DNA of 22,693 bases from Candidatus Gottesmanbacteria bacterium (lineage in GTDB: Bacteria; Patescibacteriota; Microgenomatia; UBA10105; UBA927): contig JACPFZ010000011.1 of the NCBI GenBank assembly GCA_016182725.1, forward strand, positions 1 through 22,693. Reading direction: 5' to 3'. Of the stretch, positions 15,468 to 21,850 are shown piece by piece; positions within the stretch are counted from its first letter, which is position 1, and every line of letters starts with the position of its first letter. A program made the position numbers and the translations under genes. A model generated the notes under the pieces. It saw only the letters and a list, made by a program, of their open reading frames with translations, was not told where the DNA came from and did not search any database.

Positions 15468-15794
15468 CCCCCTCTTTCTACGGAGAAAGAGGGGGAACAG
15501 GACGAAGTTCATGTAGCCTGTGGGCTAGATGACAGTCCATCCGATTATGTAATCGGGGAAAATACCTTCAAACCCCGCGGGCGAACTAATAGTTCATCAT
15601 TCTTCTTGACACTTCTCGGGTTTGCTGTTCCCCTATTCTCTCTGCTACAATGCGATCAAGAATACTGCCCTTCTCGCGGTCAACGGCAGCCCGTAAAAAT
15701 TGCAATGCAATTTTCAGGGTAAAAGCGACGGTTTTGTCCCAGCACTTTCTTGCCAAATTTGATAAAATTTGGCATAGAAATGCGGGCTCCCGCA
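15468..15794. other. Run of seven palindromes in a non-coding stretch
   Basis: No gene is recognised between 15303 and tRNA-Thr. Perfect or near-perfect dyads occur at 15468-15495 (12-bp stem, loop ACGG), 15514-15527 (TAGCC/GGCTA), 15541-15556 (CCGATTA/TAATCGG), 15583-15595 (GAACTA/TAGTTC), 15696-15714 (AAAATTGCA/TGCAATTTT), 15751-15774 (TGCCAAATTT/AAATTTGGCA, loop GATA) and 15781-15794 (TGCGGG/CCCGCA). Their sequences are unrelated to each other. None has a clear T tract. Confidence 0.75.
15622..15651 (+). promoter_or_regulatory. Weak candidate promoter upstream of tRNA-Thr
   Basis: TTGCTG (15622-15627), 18-nt spacer, TACAAT (15646-15651). About 150 nt upstream of the tRNA. A TTGACA at 15606-15611 is too far from this -10 to pair with it. 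Confidence 0.3.
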
Positions 15795-15805
15795 CATCTA
15801 AGCTC

Positions 15806-15876
15806 GCCTCCATAGCTCAATGGCAGAGCGACGGTTTTGTAAACCGCTGACGACAGTTCGATTCTGTCTGAAGGCT
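15806..15876 (+). tRNA. tRNA-Thr (anticodon TGT)
   Basis: Cloverleaf of 71 nt: acceptor GCCTCCA/TGAAGGC, D arm GCTC/GAGC, anticodon loop TTTGTAA with anticodon TGT at 15838-15840, T arm GACAG-TTCGATT-CTGTC. CCA is not encoded. Two non-pairs are seen, C-A in the acceptor stem and A-C at the top of the anticodon stem, so it is somewhat imperfect, but the body is intact. The precursor would be read from the upstream palindrome-rich region. Confidence 0.85.
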
Positions 15877-15907
15877 CCGTAGACTGACGAGCAAGATGGT
15901 GATGGGA

Positions 15908-15945
15908 TAAACTGTTGACGTCAGTTCGATTCTGACAAAGGGCTC
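15908..15945 (+). pseudogene. Partial 3'-half copy of a tRNA
   Basis: Aligns with the 3' half of the tRNA-Thr just upstream: TAAAC, then TTGAC, a T arm GTCAG-TTCGATT-CTGAC, and an acceptor-like GGGCTC. No matching 5' acceptor, D arm or anticodon stem can be found upstream, so it is not a complete tRNA. The glycogen synthase homology starts immediately after it. Confidence 0.6.
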
Positions 15946-15971
15946 TCGGCGATGTTGCCAGATCTCTACCG

Positions 15972-17330
15972 ATGGCGCTCAAAGAAACGGGCGTTGATAT
16001 ACGGATCATCATCCCCTATTATAAAGTCCTCAATCTCGGAAAACAGAAAAGAAAAAAGATCGGGCAAATTTCCTGTCGGTATGGCGGGGTGGCGGAAAAA
16101 GTGGAAATTTATGAAGTGCATCACCCGATAAGCGACATACCCGTCTATCTTCTGAAAAACAAAAAATATCTCAATGTAGCCAATTCCCTGGATACCTATC
16201 CCTTTTTCTCCTTCGCTGTAGTGGCGGCGGTGAAAACGAATGCGTTCTCCTGGACACCTGCCATTATTCATTGTAATGATCTCCACACGGGGCTCATTCC
16301 GCTCCTCCTCAAAGAATACAAGATGGCAACCAAAAGCATGCTCACCATTCACAATATTTCTTATCAGGGAAGAACGGGCATAGAAGTTGTCCATAAGCTC
16401 GGTATAGATCAAAGCAGATGTCACGTGGTCCAGTGGGAAATAGAATCCAAAAAAATAAACGTTTTATTGGAAGGCATTATCCACGCGGACATCATCACGA
16501 CCGTTTCTCCGACCTATGCAAGAGAAATCATGACTGAAGAGTACGGCGCCGGACTGGAAGATATCATTCGAGGAAAAGAAGCAAAGGTATTTGGCATTCT
16601 CAATGGCATAGACAATGATTGGCGGTATTTCATGTATCATCAGTCAGTGAAATATCCCTATGTGACAAAAAGACAAGAATTTCCTCCGGCAACTCCAAAA
16701 ACCAAACTATACGATTGGAAAGAAGGAAAAAGACGAAACAAATTGTCTCTCCAGAGAAAACTCGGGCTCAAAGTAGATGGATCGTTGCCGCTCCTCTCTT
16801 TTATCGGCAGACTGGATCCGCAGCAAAAAGGCATTGACATCCTGCACAAAATGCTCCGGCGCATTGATTTGGATGCATACGAGTTTGTGATACTGGGAAC
16901 CGGTGATGTGCATTGGCAGGAGCGATACGAATGGTTATCCAAATTCTTTCCCAAACATATATCGTGCAACTTTGTATTTGATGAAGCTCTGGCGCATCAA
17001 ATATATGCAGGTTCAGATTTTGTCCTGATCCCGTCAAAATTTGAGCCATGCGGCTTAATACAGATGATCGCAATGCTCTTTGGAACTCTCCCCATAGCTC
17101 ATAAAGTTGGGGGACTCGCGGATTCGATAAGCGACAGGGTCAACGGATTTTTATTTAATGACTATAGTGCCGAGGCACTGGAAAAGGCAGTAAACGAAGG
17201 AGCAAGGATCTGGAAAAGTGACCCGGTAAAATACGAAAATATGGTGGAGGCGGCAATGCGTACGGACTTTTCATGGAACGTGAGTGCCGCAAAATATGTG
17301 GCGCTCTATGAAAAGTTAGCGACTGGATAA
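15972..17330 (+). CDS. glgA: Glycogen/starch synthase (GT5), 5'-truncated
   Basis: A 452-residue GT-B enzyme of family GT5, which adds glucose from ADP- or UDP-glucose to the non-reducing end of alpha-1,4-glucan. From the ATG the protein starts at ALKETGVDIRIIIPYYKVL. In-frame homology continues upstream without a start codon as RALGDVARSLP back to a TGA at 15933-15935, which matches the conserved GGLGDVxxSLP of the family. The lysine-containing KxGG substrate motif and first strand (about 18 residues) are therefore absent. The C-terminal domain is intact: SFIGRLDPQQKGID, SKFEPCGLIQM with the catalytic-type Glu, and KVGGLADSI. Probably inactive or altered as a synthase unless another start exists. 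Its end overlaps the convergent ArsR-like gene by 15 bp. Confidence 0.85.
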   Translation: MALKETGVDIRIIIPYYKVLNLGKQKRKKIGQISCRYGGVAEKVEIYEVHHPISDIPVYLLKNKKYLNVANSLDTYPFFSFAVVAAVKTNAFSWTPAIIHCNDLHTGLIPLLLKEYKMATKSMLTIHNISYQGRTGIEVVHKLGIDQSRCHVVQWEIESKKINVLLEGIIHADIITTVSPTYAREIMTEEYGAGLEDIIRGKEAKVFGILNGIDNDWRYFMYHQSVKYPYVTKRQEFPPATPKTKLYDWKEGKRRNKLSLQRKLGLKVDGSLPLLSFIGRLDPQQKGIDILHKMLRRIDLDAYEFVILGTGDVHWQERYEWLSKFFPKHISCNFVFDEALAHQIYAGSDFVLIPSKFEPCGLIQMIAMLFGTLPIAHKVGGLADSISDRVNGFLFNDYSAEALEKAVNEGARIWKSDPVKYENMVEAAMRTDFSWNVSAAKYVALYEKLATG

Positions 17331-17633
17331 TATCCGGCGGCCAAAGTAAGTATCGGCTAAAAGTTTTTGAAGACTCAAAAATGCTTTCTCGTTCAGCGTA
17401 TAGGTAACTTTCCTCCCTGTCCGTTCCCGCCTGATCCAACCCGTGGTCACGAGTATTTTTAGGTGATGGGAAACGAGATTTTGGGGTAGACCCAAAGCGG
17501 CAACGATTTCGCGTGATAAAAGCTCGCCGGAAGCCAAAAGATAAACGATTGCCAACCGGTATACATTGCCGATTCCCGCCATTTGCCGCGCTACCGGCCG
17601 CACTTTGTCCTTGAGCCTATTTTTCGTCACCAT
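17316..17633 (-). CDS. ArsR-type winged-helix transcriptional regulator
   Basis: A 105-residue DNA-binding protein. The winged helix covers about residues 25-90, with the recognition helix in LPQNLVSHHLKILVTTGWI and the wing in RRERTGRKVTYTLN. It contains no cysteine at all, so the ELCVCDL-type metal site of classical ArsR/SmtB sensors is missing and the signal must be something else. It is convergent with glgA. TATACT with TGG before it (extended -10) lies 11 nt upstream of the ATG, predicting a leader of about 4 nt. Targets are not evident; autoregulation is common in the family. Confidence 0.88.
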   Translation of the reverse strand: MVTKNRLKDKVRPVARQMAGIGNVYRLAIVYLLASGELLSREIVAALGLPQNLVSHHLKILVTTGWIRRERTGRKVTYTLNEKAFLSLQKLLADTYFGRRILSSR

Positions 17634-17644
17634 AGAGTAGGCTC

Positions 17645-17650
17645 AGTATA
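17645..17650 (-). promoter_or_regulatory. Extended -10 of the ArsR-like gene
   Basis: TATACT preceded by TGG on the minus strand, 11 nt before the ATG. The same nine bases TGGTATACT precede the ligase gene at 9890-9898. Confidence 0.5.
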
Positions 17651-17671
17651 CCAACTTTGGAAGAAATTGAG

Positions 17672-17677
17672 TATAAT
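17672..17677 (+). promoter_or_regulatory. -10 element of tRNA-Tyr
   Basis: Perfect TATAAT 9 nt upstream of the mature tRNA 5' end, placing the transcript start about 3 nt before the tRNA. No good -35 is seen. Confidence 0.55.
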
Positions 17678-17686
17678 TGGAACGTT

Positions 17687-17771
17687 GCTGAGGTGCCGGA
17701 GTGGACAATCGGACTTGTCTGTAAAACAAGCGCTCGAAAGGGCTACCTAGGTTCGAATCCTAGCCTCAGCA
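17687..17771 (+). tRNA. tRNA-Tyr (anticodon GTA)
   Basis: Class II tRNA of 85 nt. Acceptor GCTGAGG/CCTCAGC, anticodon stem CTTGT/ACAAG around loop CTGTAAA (GTA at 17721-17723), a long variable arm closed by GC/GC around GAAA, T arm CTAGG-TTCGAAT-CCTAG and discriminator A. CCA is not encoded. All stems are fully paired. Confidence 0.95.
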
Positions 17772-17822
17772 CTAAAAAATTTAAGAAAATTTTTCAGTGT
17801 AAACACGCTGGCTACTAAACGT

Positions 17823-18449
17823 ATGAATCTCTTCCCAAAAACTCCCCAATTCTTTGCGATGTTTGAAGAACTTGCCGATACCGTCTCCGAGGCGGGTACC
17901 CAGCTAAAAACCATGCAAGTTCGCACAAAACACGCTGCTCAAACAGCGCAAAAGATCCGTAAATTGGAACTTCGAGCTGACGCAATCTGCCATAAACTTG
18001 CGACCGAAGCCCAGCGCACATTCATAACTCCCATAGACCGCGAAGACATCCACGAACTTGCAAGAAATCTTGATGAAGTCATTGACCAAATCGAAGAAGT
18101 CGCATCAAAAATCGTCCTCTACAATGGCATGGCAAAAGACAACGGAAAACTGAAAGAGTTTGCCGAAATCATCTCCCAAACCACGGTGCACATCCAAAAA
18201 CTCATTGCAACGCTCAAATACAGGGAAAAACACGCGGGGAACATGAAGCAGTACATCCGAGATATCCACACAAAAGAAAACGAAGGCGATACCCTCATCC
18301 GCCACGCGATCAAGGAACTATTTTCGCGGCAAAAAAACGCCATCACCCTCATCAAATGGAAAGATCTGTATGAAACCATGGAGCGGGTGCTGGATGAGTC
18401 CGAGCACGTGGCGGATATTGTGGAAGTCATCATCGTCAAAAACTTTTAA
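17823..18449 (+). CDS. DUF47 (PhoU-like) accessory protein of the phosphate permease
   Basis: A 208-residue, almost wholly helical protein of the DUF47 family, distantly related to PhoU. It starts FPKTPQFFAMFEELADTVSEAG and contains the PhoU-type acidic helices LELRADAICHKLATE (about 43-57), TPIDREDIHELARNLDEVIDQIEE (about 70-93, the metal-cluster-like DREDI segment) and WKDLYETMERVLDESEHVADIVE (about 181-203). DUF47 genes are regularly next to pit, as here (3-bp gap), and are thought to regulate or assist phosphate uptake at the membrane. No Shine-Dalgarno sequence is seen. Confidence 0.92.
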   Translation: MNLFPKTPQFFAMFEELADTVSEAGTQLKTMQVRTKHAAQTAQKIRKLELRADAICHKLATEAQRTFITPIDREDIHELARNLDEVIDQIEEVASKIVLYNGMAKDNGKLKEFAEIISQTTVHIQKLIATLKYREKHAGNMKQYIRDIHTKENEGDTLIRHAIKELFSRQKNAITLIKWKDLYETMERVLDESEHVADIVEVIIVKNF

Positions 18450-18452
18450 CCT

Positions 18453-19448
18453 ATGCCTCCACTTTCACCGCTTCTTTTCTTTGTGCTTTTTCTCATATTG
18501 TGGGCGGAATTTGTCAACGGCTGGACAGATGCGCCCAATGCCATAGCAACCGTAGTTTCCACCCGCGTGCTCACCCCCCGGAAAGCAGTGATTCTGGCAA
18601 CACTCCTCAATATTGCCGGCGCGTTTTCCGGTACCGCCGTCGCCGTAACCATCGGTACCGGTATCGTGAAAGCGGATATCATAAACCTCTATACCTTGGC
18701 TGCAGCAATGGTGGGCATTATTCTCTGGAGTACCTTGGCGTGGAAATATGGACTCCCGACCAGCGAGTCCCACGCGCTTATTTCCGGCTTGGCAGGAGCC
18801 GGATTTGCCGCGGCAGGTCCCCAAGCACTTCTATCCGAAGGATGGATCAAGGTGGGATGGGGCTTGGTCTTTTCCACATTCATTGGCTACGGCCTTGCCT
18901 ATCTCTTGTTCGTTGGCATCGCCTGGATGTTTCAACGCACGCCCATTTCCCGCGTGCGGCGGACATTTGGAAAACTCCAAATTTTCTCCGCTGCCTTCAT
19001 GGCGTTTGGTCACGGCAGTAATGACGGTCAAAAGTTTATCGGCACATTTGCCCTCGCGCTTCTTTTAGCGGGGGTCACCCAGCAATTTACCGTCCCCTGG
19101 TGGGTAATCCTCCTGTGCGCAAGTGTTATGGGTATCGGTACCTCCATCGGCGGTTGGCGCATCATCAAAACCATGGGGATGAACTTGACCAAGCTTGAGC
19201 CCCAGCACGGCTTTGCCGCAGAAACCGCAGCAGCAAGTGCCATAGAAATTGCCTCGCGCATGGGGATTCCTCTTTCCACAACGCACATCATCAACACCTC
19301 GATCATGGGTGTGGGCTCTGCCCAACGCCGCAGAGGGGTCCGCTGGGGAGTCGCCGGCAATATCGTCGCGGCATGGCTTCTCACATTCCCGATATGTGCC
19401 GCTATTGCCTTTATCGTGACGAAAGTATTGCTTCTTGTCTTCCGTTAA
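18453..19448 (+). CDS. pit: PiT-family inorganic phosphate permease
   Basis: A 331-residue membrane transporter that takes up metal-phosphate or phosphate with a cation. Two inverted PiT signature repeats are visible: NGWTDAPNAIATVVSTRVLTP (about 23-43) and FGHGSNDGQKFIGTFALAL (about 189-207), with SESHALISGLAGAG and STTHIINTSIMGVG as the matching second halves. About nine to ten hydrophobic helices are present, near the short end for the family. It follows the DUF47 gene as a two-gene unit. The stop shares TTAA with the convergent hydrolase stop. Confidence 0.95.
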   Translation: MPPLSPLLFFVLFLILWAEFVNGWTDAPNAIATVVSTRVLTPRKAVILATLLNIAGAFSGTAVAVTIGTGIVKADIINLYTLAAAMVGIILWSTLAWKYGLPTSESHALISGLAGAGFAAAGPQALLSEGWIKVGWGLVFSTFIGYGLAYLLFVGIAWMFQRTPISRVRRTFGKLQIFSAAFMAFGHGSNDGQKFIGTFALALLLAGVTQQFTVPWWVILLCASVMGIGTSIGGWRIIKTMGMNLTKLEPQHGFAAETAAASAIEIASRMGIPLSTTHIINTSIMGVGSAQRRRGVRWGVAGNIVAAWLLTFPICAAIAFIVTKVLLLVFR

Positions 19449-20452
19449 CGAAGGTTCTTGCGAAAAAATTCGATGTCGCGGGAGACGACGAGATTCCAAC
19501 TAGGCAGGAGGTCATGATCGGCACCGGGGTAGACAAAATAATCCAGTTTTAAGTTTACATTTTTAATTTTTAAGTTCTCTACCAACTCATCGCTCCATTT
19601 TTGCGGCACGTACTCGTCGGCGCTTCCCTGATGAATTTGGATAGGTGCTGCAATGCGATCTAGATAATTCGTCAAAGAATATAGCTCCACATCGTAGTCT
19701 CTTTCAAATTTGGCGAGTCGCTTACGCAGCGCCTTCCCGTGATCATTGAAGTCATCAGTGTAATAAAGGATTGAATACGGAAAGGGTTTACTAACCGGCG
19801 CCCAAAGAGTCGTCGGGATTGGTTTTCCGAGAATTTCTAAAACAGTCAACGCAATCTGGCCGCCATTGCTGTGGCTCCACATGCCAATCTTTGAGGAATC
19901 AGCAATGGGTAACGACCCGACAGAAGCAAGAAGATTAAGCGCGGTTGTGTACGTTTCAAACCGTTCTTCAAACACATCGGCTGATGGGCTTGCCGACCCG
20001 CCGTATCCTAAAAAGTCCGGCGCCAAGGTGATAAATCCGTTTTGCGCAAACACTTCGCCACTGCGTTTTGTCCCTTCGCCGGGTGTATATTTTTCCCGAT
20101 CCACATACCCCCGAAACTGCACAATCACCGGATACTGTTTGATACTTTGATTCCCGGTATCGGAAGCTGGAATATGGGCAAGTCCTGTCACCTTCTTGCT
20201 GTCGCTCATAAAGTGAAATCTATATGCCGTATAGGCTGCTCTGGTCGTAAGTGGCTCATCAAGAATAATCGGACCATAGCTTTGCAAGGCACTTCCTTTC
20301 AAAGCTAAATTTTCAATCGTGTATTTATCCAGCGGCTTCTCTATAAGTTCACCCAAGGTGGAAATAATCTGTGGTCGGTAGAGCGTAACAACAAATATGG
20401 CAACCAGTACACTGATGACGAGACCACACCCAAACGCGATCCATCGTTTCAT
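19445..20452 (-). CDS. Membrane-anchored alpha/beta hydrolase
   Basis: A 335-residue serine hydrolase with an N-terminal hydrophobic helix (about residues 4-25), so the catalytic domain is probably outside the membrane. The nucleophile elbow is MWSHSNGGQIAL (about 193-204), with Ser in the usual Gly position. The likely acid is in HQGSADEYVP and the His in YPGADHDLLP, both in S9-peptidase/dienelactone-hydrolase spacing. Substrate unknown; prolyl peptidase-like or esterase activity are both possible. A repeat-derived stretch ENLKIKNVNLKLDY lies just before the final strand. TACACT precedes the ATG by 6 nt. Converges on pit with a 4-bp overlap. Confidence 0.85.
   Translation of the reverse strand: MKRWIAFGCGLVISVLVAIFVVTLYRPQIISTLGELIEKPLDKYTIENLALKGSALQSYGPIILDEPLTTRAAYTAYRFHFMSDSKKVTGLAHIPASDTGNQSIKQYPVIVQFRGYVDREKYTPGEGTKRSGEVFAQNGFITLAPDFLGYGGSASPSADVFEERFETYTTALNLLASVGSLPIADSSKIGMWSHSNGGQIALTVLEILGKPIPTTLWAPVSKPFPYSILYYTDDFNDHGKALRKRLAKFERDYDVELYSLTNYLDRIAAPIQIHQGSADEYVPQKWSDELVENLKIKNVNLKLDYFVYPGADHDLLPSWNLVVSRDIEFFRKNLR
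19545..19577. repeat. AAGTTTACATTTTTAATTTTTAAG-type repeat in the hydrolase gene
   Basis: Iterated TTTTAAG/TTTTTAA words translated in frame as LKIKNVNLKL, the same kind of peptide as in the SpoU and PBP2 genes. Confidence 0.6.
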
Positions 20453-20475
20453 GGAGTAAGTGTATCACACTATAT

Positions 20476-20519
20476 TTTCACACCTTATTTCACACCTTAT
20501 TTCACACCTTAGAGGTGTG
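20476..20519. repeat. Three exact 12-bp repeats plus hairpin between kbl and the hydrolase
   Basis: TTTCACACCTTA is repeated exactly three times (20476-20487, 20488-20499, 20500-20511) and the last copy forms CACACCT-TAG-AGGTGTG with the following bases. It lies 22 nt past the kbl stop; there is no T tract, so it is not an obvious terminator. It shares a 15-mer with fmt. Confidence 0.85.
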
Positions 20520-20540
20520 GACACTTACACACCTTGGGAA

Positions 20541-21755
20541 TTACTGCCACACGCCCAGCTCTTTCCCCACTTTCGCAAATGCGGCGATGCCGAAGTCTAA
20601 ATCTTTTTTGCTATGCGTGGCTGTAGGCATAACCCGGATGCGCGCTTTTCCCATGGCAACCATAGGAAACTTAATCGGCGTTGCAAAAACTCCGCGCGCA
20701 AACAGCTTCGCGCTGAACGTTTTTGCTAGGTTTTCGTCGCCCAGCATCACCGGCGTAATCGGCGTTTCGGTGCGTCCGGTATCAAAACCCAGTTTTTTAA
20801 ACTCGCTTCGCAGATAGTGTGCATTGTCCCACAGTTTTTTAACAAGCGTACTTGATCGGGACAAAATTTTGACCCCTTCCAAAACCGCAGCAGCATCTGC
20901 AACAGATAAACCGGTGGAAAAAAGATACGGTCTCCCCTTTTGACGATAATATTCAATAAGTTCTTTTTTCCCCGTAATCACGCCGCCCAATACGCCGAAT
21001 GCTTTCGAAAGCGTCCCGACTTCAATGTCCAATTGTCCTTGCAGTTTGAAGTGATGTGCAATACCCCGTCCTTCCCCAAGAACCCCTTCCCCGTGGGCAT
21101 CATCCACAATGGTAATGGCACCGTATTGTTTGGCGAGCTTTACAATCTGGGGTAGCGGAGCGATATCCCCGTCCATACTAAATACGCCGTCGCTGACCAC
21201 CAAAATAATCGGGACTCGCCCTGAGCTTTGCCGAAGGGTTTCAGCAATCTTCACCGCTTCCTTCAGCTTCATCTCAAGCTCCGCCATGTCTTTATGTTTA
21301 TAAATAAACTTATTTTTGACCTGCGCAAGCTTAATGGCATCGATAATACTTGCATGATTGAGTTCGTCGGAAATAACGATGTCTTCTTTGCCCACAATGG
21401 TGGCGATGGCAACGATATTGGCAATAAATCCTCCGGGTAAAAGGAATGCCGCCTCGGCACCTTTGAACTTCGCCAGTGCTTTTTCGGCCTCCATATGAAG
21501 TTTGAGATTTCCGGAAATAGGCCGGACCGCGCCGGCTCCTACGCCATATTTTTTAACAGATTTCACAACTGCGGCGACGAGTCGTTTGTCTTGAGCAAAT
21601 CCCAGATAATTATTCGAGCAGAAGTTCAAAAGTTTTTTCCCATCCACGGTAAACCACGGCCCTTGAGGAGACTCCAAAACGCGAACGGGTGTATACAGGC
21701 CTTTTTCTTTCATCTGGGCAATGGTGTTGTAGTACGGTTTGAGCGGATCGGTCAT
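20541..21755 (-). CDS. kbl: Glycine C-acetyltransferase (2-amino-3-ketobutyrate CoA ligase)
   Basis: A 404-residue PLP enzyme of the alpha-oxoamine synthase family, here most likely splitting 2-amino-3-ketobutyrate with CoA into glycine and acetyl-CoA, the second step of threonine breakdown. Visible are NFCSNNYLGFA (about 44-54), DELNHASIIDA, VDDAHGEGVLG (PLP-binding Asp/His, about 217-227), the PLP lysine in GTLSKAFGVLGG (about 247-258) and the C-terminal ARIRVMPTATHSKKDLD. AAAGGAGG sits 4 nt before the ATG. The preceding reading frame, ending ATGA on this start, encodes the tail of a threonine dehydrogenase/epimerase, which favours Kbl over biotin or heme synthases. Residues about 173-183 (ETLRQSSGRVP) come from a dispersed-repeat-like sequence. 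Confidence 0.92.
   Translation of the reverse strand: MTDPLKPYYNTIAQMKEKGLYTPVRVLESPQGPWFTVDGKKLLNFCSNNYLGFAQDKRLVAAVVKSVKKYGVGAGAVRPISGNLKLHMEAEKALAKFKGAEAAFLLPGGFIANIVAIATIVGKEDIVISDELNHASIIDAIKLAQVKNKFIYKHKDMAELEMKLKEAVKIAETLRQSSGRVPIILVVSDGVFSMDGDIAPLPQIVKLAKQYGAITIVDDAHGEGVLGEGRGIAHHFKLQGQLDIEVGTLSKAFGVLGGVITGKKELIEYYRQKGRPYLFSTGLSVADAAAVLEGVKILSRSSTLVKKLWDNAHYLRSEFKKLGFDTGRTETPITPVMLGDENLAKTFSAKLFARGVFATPIKFPMVAMGKARIRVMPTATHSKKDLDFGIAAFAKVGKELGVWQ
21212..21241. repeat. CCCTTCGGCAAAGCTCAGGG-type segment inside kbl
   Basis: The minus strand reads CCCTTCGGCAAAGCTCAGGG, which resembles the CTTCGACAAGCTCAGG repeats dispersed in many bacterial genomes. It is translated in frame as ETLRQSSGR between two conserved blocks. 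Only one copy is in the window, so its repeat nature rests on recall of that family. Confidence 0.5.
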
Positions 21756-21850
21756 ACGCCTCCTTTGAATTTTTTTTGCAACTCCCGTATCATCACTTTC
21801 GTCATTTTTGATAAGTCATATTCGTGCTTCCATCCCCATTCTTTGCGGGC
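21752..21850 (-). pseudogene. 3' end of an NAD-dependent threonine dehydrogenase/epimerase gene
   Basis: About 32 codons and a TGA. The peptide starts ARKEWGWKHEYDLSKMTK and ends KKFKGGV, like the C-terminus of SDR-type L-threonine 3-dehydrogenases and sugar epimerases (xWGWxPxYDLxxM). Its stop overlaps the kbl ATG as ATGA, as expected of a tdh-kbl operon. Upstream of about 21850 the frame no longer matches the family and the composition changes, so the rest of the gene is absent from this sequence. The first residues overlap the end of the Ig-like gene in another frame. Confidence 0.7.

Noticed and set aside
15302..15512. Longer N-terminus for the small Cys/His protein
   Set aside because: The extension is compositionally odd and covers promoter-like and palindromic DNA, while AAAGGAGG marks the ATG at 15302.
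15402..15722. Open frame of 106 codons downstream of a good promoter
   Set aside because: Its sequence is made of the palindromes of this region, shows no domain, and has no Shine-Dalgarno; more likely non-coding.
15876..15945. Second complete tRNA after tRNA-Thr
   Set aside because: Only the T arm and part of the acceptor are present; no 5' acceptor partner or D arm could be found.
15876..15970. Frameshifted N-terminus of glycogen synthase upstream of 15972
   Set aside because: The other two frames give TVDVSSILTKG after a stop or further stops; neither matches the family start well enough.
17773..17795. Terminator after tRNA-Tyr
   Set aside because: The stem is entirely A-T pairs with no GC core; too weak to call.
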